From positions 74,492,028 through 74,556,027 of the forward strand of contig NC_088295.1 of the NCBI RefSeq assembly GCF_032854445.1: DNA of 64,000 bases. Reading direction: 5' to 3'. Origin of the DNA: Liolophura sinensis. Its lineage: Eukaryota; Mollusca; Polyplacophora; Chitonida; Chitonidae. Under the pieces are notes generated by a model. It was not told the DNA's origin and searched no databases. It saw nothing but the letters and a program-made list of their open reading frames with translations. The translations under genes were made by a program, and so were the position numbers. Below are positions 34,155 through 45,095 of the stretch, piece by piece (positions within the stretch are counted from its first letter, which is position 1; every line of letters begins with the position of its first letter).

Positions 34155-35327
34155 GTGATAGTTGGTATATCGTCACATGTGAATGCTTAAGTGTGATAGT
34201 TGGTATGTCGTCACACGGGAATGCTTAAGTGTGATAATTGGTAAATTGTCACAGGTGAATGCTTAAGTGTGATAGTTGGTAAATTGTCACACGTGGATGC
34301 TTAAGTGTGATAGCTGGTGTATCGTCACAAGAGGATGCTTAAGTGTGATAGTTGGTATATCGTCACACGGGAATGCTTAAGTGCGATAGCTGGTAAATCG
34401 TCACACGGGGATGCTTAAGTGTGATGGTAAATCGTCACACGGGAATGCTTAAGTGTGATAGCTGGTAAATCGTCACACGTGGATTCTTAAGTGTGATAGT
34501 TGGTATATCGTCACACGTGAATGCTTAAGTGTGATAGTTGGTAAATCGTCACACGGGAATACTTAAGTGTGATAGCTGGTATATCGTCACACGGGAATGC
34601 TTAAGTGTGATAGCTGGTAAATCGTCACACGTGGATGCTTAAGTGTGATAGCTGGTAAATCGTCACACGTGGATGCTTAAGTGTGATAGTTGGTATATCG
34701 TCACACGTGGATGCTTAAGTGTGATAGCTGGTAAATCGTTACACGTGGATGCTTAAGTGTGATAGTTGGTAAATGGTCACACAGGAATGCTTAAGTGTGA
34801 TAGTTTGTATATCGTCACACGTGAATGCTTAAGTGTGATAGTTGGTATATCGTCACACGGGAATGCTTAAGTGTGATAGCTGGTAAATCGTCACACGTGG
34901 ATGCTTAAGTGTGATAGCTGGTAAATCGTCACACGTGGATGCTTAAGTGTGATAGTTGGTATATCGTCACACGTGGATGCTTAAGTGTGATAGCTGGTAA
35001 ATCGTTACACGTGGATGCTTAAGTGTGATAGTTGGTAAATGGTCACACAGGAATGCTTAAGTGTGATAGTTTGTATATCGTCACACGTGAATGCTTAAGT
35101 GTGATAGTTGGTATATCATCACACGGGAATGCTTAAGTGTGATAGCTGGTAAATCGTCACACGTGGATTCTTAAGTGTGATAGTTTGTAAATCGTCACAC
35201 GGGAATGCTTAAGTGTGATAGCTGGTAAATTGTCACACGTGAATGCTTAAGTGTGATAGTTGGTAAATCGTCACACGTGGATGCTTAAGTGTGATAGCTG
35301 GTAAATCGTCACACGTGGATGCTTAAG
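34155..35327. repeat. 38-bp minisatellite, ~31 copies
   Basis: Unit starts gtgtgatagctggtaaatcg and ends gtggatgcttaa. Each unit has GTGTGA and TCACAC as inverted arms, a CTTAAG palindrome, and often CACGTG. A seven-unit block of exactly 266 bp is duplicated (about 34590-34855 and 34856-35121; marker 'cgttacac' at 34737 and 35003), so higher-order repeats have formed. Absent from unit B. Confidence 0.97.
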
Positions 35328-35967
35328 TACATAAAGCAGTAACTTATACCGCCTCTAGCACCATGGGTTTACCAGAATCACGTAGATAAAATGCAATGAT
35401 GTCAATTTAATTTTTATACACATGTATCACTGGTCCAGAAATACTCCAAATGATGTGATTTCATCATATTTAGTAAACAATCACAACAATGCTGAGTAGT
35501 TAATGAAAGTGGTAATATTTAAATGATGTAAACATTTTATGTATAAACACAATTGATGCTTGAACACAATCTAATTAAATAAAAATTTGATCCTGGGTCT
35601 GTGACCGAGTATAGGGCCTGCCAATTATCATATTATATATAGATACATAATAGACAACGCAATCTTTCACCATCCCCATAACTTACAGCTCTCCGTGTCC
35701 GTGTAAGTCACACAGTGTAAATAAAACACAAACATAAACAATTGTTACCAACAACACGTTTACCTATGAGCAAGGCAGTGCGATTCCCAACAATCGGAAA
35801 CAATGTGATGATACTGTGTGATACAGAAAAACCTCCCACATATCCACGGGGAGAATTTCAAGACGAAACATAATCAACTAACAGCATTATGCATATTATT
35901 ATGCGACACTAAAATACCACTGTTTTGGTTGATAAGATATGTAAAACATACATACAAAACAAAACAA

Positions 35968-36115
35968 GATTTATTTTTGTTTATTTATTTGATTACTGTT
36001 TTGCGCCGTACTCAAGAATATTTCACTTATGCGACGGCGGCCAGCACTGTGGAGGGAGGAAAACGGACAGAGCTAGGGGGAAACCCATGACCCTCAGAAG
36101 GCTTCGGTGAAAGAT
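35968..36115 (-). repeat. SINE family A, antisense, unit A only
   Basis: 'ttgcgccgtactcaagaata', 'tgcgacggcggccagcac' and 'gggaggaaaacgg'. Missing from the matching place in unit B, so inserted after the duplication or lost from B. Confidence 0.85.
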
Positions 36116-36164
36116 GAAACACAGAGATAACAAGTAAGGATTTCGGTTCAACAGTGTCGTGGTT

Positions 36165-36278
36165 GTAATTTATTTGACTCTTTACATATTTCATTAGTGT
36201 CCTATCCCGACGGCGACCAACATTACGCTGGGATAAAACTGGGTAAAACCCGGGGGAAACCGGGCTTCGTTGTAAATA
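36165..36278 (-). repeat. SINE family A relic, antisense
   Basis: Diverged 'acggcgaccaacattacg', 'gggataaaactgggt' and 'cccgggggaaacc'. A similar remnant is seen in unit B near 42955-43035. Confidence 0.6.
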
Positions 36279-36721
36279 TCCCTTGATGCTCCAGCAACTA
36301 CTAAAGCGCTACTAAAGTTTGTGTCACCAAATCATCCCAAGTGAAACGTGATTCTGATTTTAAAGTACCCCCAAAATATTTTCAACTTGTATTTTTTCAG
36401 TGCTTTTTCAAAGGCAAACCTTTTAGAACACATGGATTTCGTAGGTTTAACATTTAACGCAGTTTTCCACGCTATGCACAGCTGCAATGTGGCTTGCTAC
36501 ATGGAAAGGATAAAGAATGATTTTGATTCTCATGCAGAAAGTGTTTAATTTCTCGTGTCACTTGGCACCTGCTGATCGAATGACTCGTACATTGCTTGCA
36601 TGGGGCGCTGCAAGACTGAAATCAGTAAGCGAAGTGCCTTATGGTTTCTTCTTTACACCACATGACAAGCGTAAGCCATCAGAAACTTGGCTCCTTGCCC
36701 TTACTGGTTTTTAGAATTCAT

Positions 36722-37132
36722 TCACCAAATAACATTTTTTTTGCATATAAAAATACCATTAAAGGGATGCCATGTTTCACAGCAGGGTGTTACAGAGTAA
36801 ACATTTGGGACAGTGAGAGTTTGAGGCGTCAACTGTTGTGAATCAGGAATGCGTGTGACACGGAATTCTAAATTGTTTTGTTCATACATCATAGCAAATA
36901 CCAAAAAAATCAGACAGCTTTTCAAACTGCTCGTAGCCCTGAGTAGAAATTTCGTTAAATCGTTCATCTGAACTGATGGATCTTCGACTTCATCACCCGC
37001 ATCAAAAACATATTTAAATATTCGAATCTCTTGGCACTCGGGCTTTCCCTCGTCGCTATTCATCCATTGACGCAATGCTTTAGAGGCCTTCAAGATCACA
37101 TGAGGCAAATATTTGTTCTTGGTGTATTTCCG
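36722..37132 (-). other. candidate exon, unit A
   Basis: A good acceptor ('gtattgactccattttcag', exon from 37132) leads into 128 or more open codons: LKASKALRQWMNSDEGKPEC, then IRIFKYVFDAGDEVEDPSVQ and a second half from MNDLTKFLL onward. The acceptor and second half are present in unit B (43503-43874), but B has a stop and a frameshift in the first half. Changes between the copies fall mostly on first and second codon positions, so there is no sign of protein-level constraint. Probably a decayed exon. Confidence 0.3.
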
Positions 37133-37566
37133 CTGAAAATGGAGTCAATACATAGAAGAAATATAAACGATGGTCATGCGCATTTACATCCATATACAAG
37201 GTCGGAATTAGATGTTCTAATTGATACCGAGTTGATTAGCTTGTATGCCCATATCTCGTACCTTACTTACATCAAAGGTTTTGATGATTTCTTCTCTCTA
37301 CCAGATTATGGCGTTGAGATAATGGAATGGACAATCGCACTCCCTTGGCCGACATCAATAGGTCCGCTGTGGAGTGGGTGTAGATATACTGTCCTGTGTA
37401 GGCTGATAAGTGCGCTGTTTGTGTGCTTCACTCTATCGAGTACAGAAACTATCGTGTAAGAAATTTAAACATTAAGTCTTTGCCTATGAATATTTCGTTT
37501 GATCTCCACGCCTCTTCATCAAATCTTAGATCAATACATGCATATCGATTAAATCACGAGACAGTG

Positions 37567-38675
37567 TTACGAAACGTGTAGGGCAATTACCGATCGGGTT
37601 ATGGGTCAGCAATAAGATTTATCAATCATGAAGGACTGTTATCCGGCATATAGGATAATTACCGATCGGGTTATGGGTCAGCAATAAGGTTTATCAATCA
37701 TGAAGGAGTTTTATCTGACATATATGATAATTACCGATCGGGTTATGGGTCAGCAATAAGGTTTATCAATCATGAAGGAGTGTTATCGGACATATATGAT
37801 GATTACCGATCGGGTTATGAGTCAGCAATAAGGTTTATCAATCATGAAGGAGTGTTATCGAACATATATGATAATTACCGATCGGGTTATGGGTCAGCAA
37901 TAAGATTTATCAATCATAAAGGAGTGATATCGGACATATATGATAATTACCGATCGGGTTATGGGTCAGCAATAAGGTTTATCAATCATAAAGGAGTGTT
38001 ATCGAACATATATGATAATTACCGATCGGGTTATGGGTCAGCAATAAGATTTATCAATCATAAAGGAGTGTTATCGGACATATATGATAATTACCGATCG
38101 GGTTATGGGTCAGCAATAAGGTTTATCAATCATAAAGGAGTGTTATCGAACATATATGATAATTACCGATCGGGTTATGGGTCAGCAATAAGATTTATCA
38201 ACTAAGAAGGAGTGTTATCGGACATATATGATGATTACTGATCGGGTTATGAGTCAGCAATAAGGTTTATCAATCATAAAGGAGTGTTATCGGGACATAT
38301 ATGATGATTACCGATTGGGTTATGAGTCAGCAATAAGATTTATCAACAAAGAAGGAGTGTTATCGAATATATATGATAATTACCGATCGGGTTATGAGTC
38401 AGCAATAACATTTATCAACCAAGAAGGAGTGTTATCGGACATATATGATAATTAACGATCGGGTTATGGGTCAGCAGTAAGGTTTAACAGCCATTAAGGA
38501 GTGTTATCGGACATATATGATAATTACCGATCGGGTTATGGGTCAACAATAAGGTTTAACAGTCACGAAGAAGTGTTATCGGACATATATGATAATTACC
38601 GATCGGGTTATGGGTCAGCAATAAGATTTATCAATCATAGAGGAGTGTTATTGGACATATATGAAAATGAGTATT
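37567..38675. repeat. 72-bp minisatellite, ~15 copies, frame-preserving
   Basis: Unit core is 'taattaccgatcgggttatg', recurring every 72 bp (37589, 37661, 37733 and on). As 72 is a multiple of three and the plus frame lacks stops, 37780-38205 reads as six 24-residue repeats (IYDNYRSGYGSAIRFINHKG). Alternate units share variants (GAC/AAC), suggesting growth as 144-bp dimers. Absent from unit B. Confidence 0.95.
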
Positions 38676-39260
38676 ATCAATGAAGAAGGTGTATTACAGG
38701 ACATAGACACGCATTACCAATCAAGAAGGATGACTGTTCTTGGTCATGGAAGAGTCTAATCATTCAAGAAGGAGTGTAATCAGACAAAAATGAACATAAT
38801 TAATCAATTCATCCGTCAGCAACAAAATGTGAACATCATTTCATAAATCATTATTTACCGTTAACAGGTCACCGGACAATCAGTAACCCGCCTATATAGC
38901 TACATCTTCAGCTAAAACCTCACCAAAGAGATGTTGTAAGCTGTGTTTACTGATGTCTATGTAGTTTTTGCCTCCGACCCAATTGTTGCATTTGAGGTTA
39001 CCAGTCCTCAAACTGCTTGACCTGTTCCTTCAGACCAAATCAGCCTGGCAATCAGTCTGGTCTTGGAAGTTCAAACCAATACACTAACGGAGTGCATTGG
39101 CAATAAAAACGATATAATTTGGTAGTGCTGTTAAAGGTAGTAAACTTTCTAAATGTAAGAAAACTATGTCACGCTCCACCTACACGATGAGGCCACATGA
39201 CAGAATGTGAGGCCCGGATATTGTAAGTGGGGAGCTTGGACTATGTTCCAGCTAGCACTG

Positions 39261-39780
39261 TAAGTGCCTGTAAGTTTTTATCCACATGTCATTCAATGTA
39301 CATCTAAATCTTGTAAAAACTACGCAAGGGAGGAATAATTTTGGTAGAGGTTTCCAACAACAAAAATCAATAGCATGAGTACATACACGAAGATGCGAAG
39401 CGATGATAAGATGACACGAAACGATGGCATGATGGCAAGAAGCGATGGTACGATGACTCGAAGGGATTACACGATGCTAGCATAGTACCATGTAATGACA
39501 ATTATCGGAGTGTGTGCGCTCATAAAACATATATGAAGTACTCGCGCGCAGCAACGTCACTGAGGAAAACGACGCTTTTTACTCTCATTTGGACCTCCAT
39601 TCCGTTCGATGCATGATGGGCACAAACACACATGGTGACAGAGTCTGCGGGGTGTGGGGCTAAATGTCCTTCTCTATCCAAATGATTATTCTGTCGTGTC
39701 AGCTTTCTGTATCTTTGTCACCTTTGTGTATAATAGAGACCTTCAGTTAGAAGGTACAAGTTGAACTTCTAAAAATACAG
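39261..39780. other. junction between units A and B; no gene seen
   Basis: Includes a short run of related 'cgatgg/cgatga' steps near 39385-39475. No shared sequence marks the junction. Confidence 0.4.
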
Positions 39781-39878
39781 GCGGGTTTTCCTGTTGTGTA
39801 CAAACAAATACTCTTCCCACATACTGATCGGGAACAGTCAGACTTTTGTGTGAATGTAGGTCTCATCCAGTCAGAAAC

Positions 39879-39886
39879 TATAAAAT
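39879..39886 (+). promoter_or_regulatory. conserved TATA box, unit B
   Basis: TATAAAAT with flanks matching 31341-31348, including the downstream 'tctgcagtgctcagac'. Confidence 0.4.
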
Positions 39887-39936
39887 CGGGAAGTCTGACA
39901 GAGACATTCTGCAGTGCTCAGACAATAAAGAAGTGA

Positions 39937-40140
39937 TTAGACACACATTTTCCGGAGACCATTAAGATCAGCTTTCTGAGGTGTGTACACCGGTACAAAC
40001 CTAAGGTACCATAAATTATTAATAGATCCAGTTGTCACAGAATGTACCACATACAACAAACCCAGCTCCTCTTGCATATAATTTGTGCCACTATCGTTGA
40101 GCTGTATCTGCCATAACTGGTACCATATAGATAGAGGCAC
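39937..40140 (-). other. candidate exon, unit B copy
   Basis: Counterpart of 31435-31626, with the core from WYQLWQIQ to VYTPQ unchanged. The donor-like GTAAGC of unit A is GAAAGC here and the frame runs on about 12 codons. Near-identity could reflect recent gene conversion as well as selection. Confidence 0.3.
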
Positions 40141-40672
40141 CGTTTATATATGTAATGTTATCAATATACAGTAGGCCCCACTCTAGTGCACTATTGACCA
40201 CCATGCATAGTAAAATCCCTCACCACAATACCCATTGCTGATGCCAAAGTGTTTAGCATTTACTCTAAGGACTGCATTCTGGATCAGTATTACTTTACGA
40301 GAGTGTGAGACAAAAAGGAGCAACATTAAGACTAGAGCATGGTAGCATATTGTATAGACAGCTATCACGATATACAGCAATCAAAACAATTTTTCTGTTG
40401 CACTATGAATTATTTACTGAACGGTACGTGCTGAAAGGGTGTTTAAGATTAACGACTTAAAACCGCACTCTGCACAGCTTATGGCGTATGTTATTGTCAA
40501 GGAGTGCATTGGTTACAGTGCATGCTGTTAGTCATGTATAGCATTGACATTACAGCCTGCTGTCATAATGGACATAATTTAAGATAACTTCTTTGACTGG
40601 CGACCATGCCGTGTTTATATATGTACCGATATACTCCTAGTAGTAGCACCGGAAGCTGAATTTAAGCACACA

Positions 40673-41110
40673 GCCTAGAGAAAACCACGGCCCATTACCA
40701 GCGTGCACTGCAAACATTTTTCTCTGGATCGCATCCTAGAAAAACTTCATGGCCCGTTACAGCGTGCACTGCAAACATTCTTCTCTCGACACAGCCTAGA
40801 GAAGACCACGGCTCGTTACAGCGTGCACTGCAAACATTCTTCTCTCGACCACAGCCTAGAGCAAGACCACGGCTCGTTACAGCGTGCCACTGCAAACATT
40901 CTTCTCTCGACCACAGCCTAGAGAACCGACCCACGGCTCGTTACAGCGTACACTGCAAACATTCTTCTCTCGACCACAGCCTAGAGAAGACCGCGGCTCA
41001 TTACAGCGAACACTGCAAACATTCTTCTCTCGACCACAGCCTAGAGAAGACGCGCGGCTCGTGACAGCGTGCACTGCAAACATTCTTCTCTCGACCACAG
41101 CCTAGAGAAG
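40673..41110. repeat. 60-bp minisatellite, ~7 copies
   Basis: Unit contains 'cacggctcgttacagcgtgc' and 'actgcaaacattcttctctc'. Unit A has a single diverged copy in the corresponding place (about 31921-31968), so the array grew from one ancestral unit. Both strands read open across it, which is a by-product of the 60-bp period. Confidence 0.95.
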
Positions 41111-41392
41111 ACCACTGGCAAAGATACTTGTCTCTCCTAATAGGAATAAAGGAAGCTGAATTCAACCACGCAGTGTTTGTACGTACTTATTTTAATACTT
41201 AAGAATTCTTCTTGAATGTCAACCGTGAATAAGAAACAAAGTACAAAAGATAAATTTAATACAACTTTGCACTTTCATCTAAAGAGCACGCTCAACGCGA
41301 CTTAGATATTAGAGGAAAACAAGTCATTTACTATAAACACCACGCCATAACTTGTATTGTACACTTTTCGTCCAACATCTGTTGCTTGCTGG

Positions 41393-41500
41393 TTTCCTCT
41401 CAGTCGTACATGGGAAGGTGTTTCACCAACTTGAGGATAATGATGGGTTTTCCCCCCCGTTCTGCCCGATTCTTCCCGCCATTCTCTTGTAAGTGAAAAA
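41393..41500 (+). repeat. SINE family A relic in unit B
   Basis: Counterpart of 32222-32345, with the 3' end more damaged ('cccgccattctcttgtaagt'). Confidence 0.65.
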
Positions 41501-43180
41501 GTGGAAACTCTGGTATGGTACCTCATTACCTCTGCAAGAACGATTGTTGTTTCCAACACGACAAGAGCTTTACCTCGAAGGACTTCCGTGGTGTTGTTTC
41601 TGTCAGAAAACTTAAATTCGCAGGAACTGTGGACAGCTGATTTGCATCAAAAATGCAGTTGGCTGGAATTGAATCAACCGACTCTGTGTTCGGGCGATAG
41701 AGAACATATCCCGGATACAAGAAGGCGGCTCAAGCGTCGCACTCATTTTTTTCTGTGATACGTGACTAGCTGTGCTCGCTAAGGTAAAGGGTAGTTCACA
41801 AGCTTTGAGGCGTAAGTGCAGAAAAGGGTGTGTTTTTACACAGGTTGGGCAGCGACATGAGCAGCAGGTAATGGTTCTCCAGTGGAACAACGAGTATCTT
41901 AACATAGATGTCGACACCCACCTCTCGTGGGTTCCTCTTTCAAGATGGCATGGATTAAAATGCGAATTAAATTCTTGTCGATATACACCCCTTTGCCTGA
42001 TTATGTCCGTCATAATAACTACCCACGGACGATAAGTGGTGGATAATTTACTAATGCATGCTGACAGTTAAGGCCCTACTTTATTAGATCACCCGAATCA
42101 GTTAACCCTAACTATTAAGCATTTCCTCATCTGTGGTTATTAAAGCATTATTGCCCGAATGCAACACCACCTGACGTCGTCTCAGTGTCGTCAAAGCACG
42201 TTGGGAGCCAGCTGATGTCTTCACGTAATCACATATCTGCTGGAAACGCTTTGTTCAACAATCGGCTGTAGATCAGTTCAAATATAGAGAGTAATTCCCT
42301 GCTGGAGTGAATCAGTCTTTGGAGGGAGGGGAGGATATAGAGTGCTGCTGCTTTCTTCTGTTACTTGGATATGGCATATGCTATATATGGACATCGTCTG
42401 CAGATAAAAGACACGCAGACTAAATGTGCTGTCGCCGGGTTCCCATATATAACCCAACACAGGTCGTAGAATCAGTGATGACTGTGGTAGACAGTCTCTA
42501 AACACACTTCTGGCACATTTTTATAAATGGACATACATGCCGCCGAAGAATCACAAGAAAACAATGCTTATTTCTTAATACTAAGTGACCTTTGGAAGTG
42601 GTTATAATGAAGCGACGTTAATATTTTTATATATGAACACATTTTGTTCTACAACATAATGTCATCAAATAAACATTTGATCATGGGTCTATGGCCGGGT
42701 ATACCAACATTCACGCTGTCTTTCACTACGCTTATAATGAACATCTCAGTGTCCCTGTAAGTCATAGAGTCTAAGTAAAGCGCAAATCATTAAGAATGAC
42801 ACGTTTAACAATGAGCAAGGTAGTGAGTTCTCCAAGAAGCAGAAACAGTGTGATGATAGTGTGTGATACAAAAACACTTTCAAATGTCCGCGGGGAGAAT
42901 TTTGGAACGAAACACATCAGCTAACAGTTTTATATATAGTTATGCACTTTGTTATGATATGGTGGGGAAAAACTGAGCCACGACCCATGACCGTCCATAA
43001 TTTGGTGGCAGACCTTCCAGTTATTGTAAATATGCCATGATTTTCTAGTGCTACTGAAATGTGTTGTCAGCTAATCGTCCTAAGTGAAACGTGATTCTGA
43101 TTATCGGTTTAACAAAAGTAACCCAAAACATTTTTAACTTATATATTTTTTCGGTGCTTTATAAAAGCAGCGCAATCCTT

Positions 43181-43402
43181 TTAGAACACATGGATTTCGT
43201 GCCGTGCAGGTTTAACATTTAACGCAGTTTTCCACGCTATGCACAGCTGTTCCATGCAACGTGGCTTGCTACATGGAAGGGATAAAGAATGATTTTGATC
43301 CTCATGCAGAAAGTGTTTAATTCCTCGTGTCAGTGGCATTTGCAGCTCGGTGTCACTTGGCGCCTGCTGATCGAATGACTCGTACATTGCGAGCATGGGG
43401 AG
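43181..43402 (-). other. candidate exon, unit B; broken in unit A
   Basis: An acceptor-like tract ending 'gatttcaatcttgtag' (exon from 43402) precedes an ATG at 43396 and 71 open codons (MLAMYESFDQQAPSDTELQM, then HFLHEDQNHSLSLPCSKPRC). Unit A keeps the acceptor but has deletions of about 23, 7 and 7 bp that break the frame. This could be an exon downstream of the one at 43503-43874. No domain recognised. Confidence 0.3.
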
Positions 43403-44640
43403 CTACAAGATTGAAATCAATAAGCAAAGCGCCTTATATTTTCTTGTTTATTCCTCCGGCATGACGAACTGGTTCTTAGAATTCATTCACAAAATAACAC
43501 ATTTACAAAAAAAATTCAAAGGGATGACATGTTTCATAGCAGGGTGTTACAGAGTAAACATCTGGGACAGTGAGAGTTTGAGGCGTCAGCTGTTGTGAAT
43601 CAGAAATTCGTGTGACACGGAATTCTAAATTGTCTTGTTCATACATCACAGCAGATACCAAAGAAATCAGACAGCTTTTTAAACTGCTCGTAGACCTGAG
43701 TAGAAATTTCGTTAAATCGTTCATCTGGACTGATGAGTTTTTGCACTCCATCACCCACATCAAAAATATATATAAATATGCGAATCTGTGGTCCATCGCT
43801 CTTGTCCTCGTCACTATTCATTCTATTGACGTAATGCTTTAGAGGCTTTCAAGGTGTTCATTGCGTAATTCCGCTGAAAATGGAGTCTATAGATAGAAGA
43901 AAGATAAACGATGGTCATGTGCATTTACATCCATATACAAGGTCGGAATTAGATGTTCTAATTGATACCGAGTTGATTAGCTTGTATGCCCATATCTTGT
44001 ACCCTACTTACATCAAAGGTTTTGATGATTTTTCTCTCTACCAGATTATGACGTCGAGATAATGGAACGGGCAATCGCGCTCACAATATGGACATAAATA
44101 TGTGTTATTAATCAAGAAGAACGACCCTTATTGGTCATACATGAATGTAGACGAGTATTATAAATGAAGAAGGAGCATCATCCTTCAGCAACAAAACATC
44201 ACTTCATAAACGATTTTTTAAACAATCGTTTAACACAACTTCACGTCATTCGATCATACAAACACCGTACAATCAGTAACCGTCTATATAGATACCTCTT
44301 CATCTAAAACCACACCAAACAGACGTTGGTTTTGTTGATGTGTATATAGTCTTTTCCTAGGACTCAGTGGTTACATTCAAGGTTACTAATCCCAAAACTG
44401 ACTGACCTGTTCCTTCAAACCAAATCAGCCTCGCAATCAGCCTCCTCTTGGAAGCTCAAACCAATACACTAATGGAGTGGATTGGCAATAAAAGCGGTAT
44501 TTTATTATTTAGCAGTGCTGTTAAAGGTGGTAAAAACACACGACCTCCACACACAGGTTGGGGCCATGTGACAGAATGTGAGGCCTGGGTAAGTGGTGAG
44601 CTTGGACTATGTTCCCACTCTTTGTGGAACGCCGTCAAGA

Positions 44641-44965
44641 CGATGCTATGATGACTGGGAACAATTTCTGATATCCAATTGCCCGTAAATTCTCTTAAGA
44701 TATTTTGTAAAGCGAGTCACATACTATCGTCATCCTGATCAAGCACTCTGTTTAAATATCCACCTCTCTTTCCGTAGAATCAACTTATCCTTATATAAAC
44801 ATAGAATAAAACCACCATTACAATAGAGTAAATTGCCTAAAAACTTAAAAGCCTACTGCAAAGCCTTTTTTAAATCCTTTGCTTAAACCTAAATTGATTG
44901 GCAAAATCGATTATTAAGGACCCCCGCCCTTAATATAATCATAAACTGTATTTTTCATATTCGTG
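44641..44965. other. no gene seen
   Basis: AT-rich flank to the right of unit B. Confidence 0.45.
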
Positions 44966-45095
44966 TTATTTATTTAAATTTATTTTGTTTGATTGGTGTT
45001 TTACGCCATACTCACGAATATTTCGCTTATACGACAGCAGCCATCATTATGATGAGAGGAAAGCAGGCAAAGCCCGGGGTAAATCCACGACTATT
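44966..45095 (-). repeat. SINE family A, antisense 3' part
   Basis: 'tgattggtgttttacgccat', 'cacgaatatttcgcttatac' and 'aggcaaagcccgggg'. Confidence 0.85.

Larger units (their letters stand above)
31240..39260. repeat. tandem segmental duplication, unit A
   Basis: About 8.0 kb, collinear with 39781-44640 in the same orientation. Matching blocks: 31250-31850 with 39790-40380; 32030-33330 with 41200-42460; 35585-35920 with 42670-42920; 36330-37345 with 43075-44065; 38760-39260 with 44170-44630. Differences are indels, SINE insertions (35968-36278) and two minisatellites (34155-35327, 37567-38675) that unit B lacks. Left ends are 8,541 bp apart. Confidence 0.85.
39781..44640. repeat. tandem segmental duplication, unit B
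   Basis: About 4.9 kb, direct repeat of unit A without its two minisatellites and with its own 60-bp array. It shares the TATA box, SINE relic and candidate exons with A. Many small deletions and insertions show that the duplication is not recent. Confidence 0.85.

Noticed and set aside
34155-35327. CRISPR-like array
   Set aside because: Units are contiguous tandem repeats without unique spacers, in clearly eukaryotic DNA.
40695-41105. Repeat protein encoded by the 60-bp array
   Set aside because: Frames are open on both strands because the period is a multiple of three; no start, signal or splice context.
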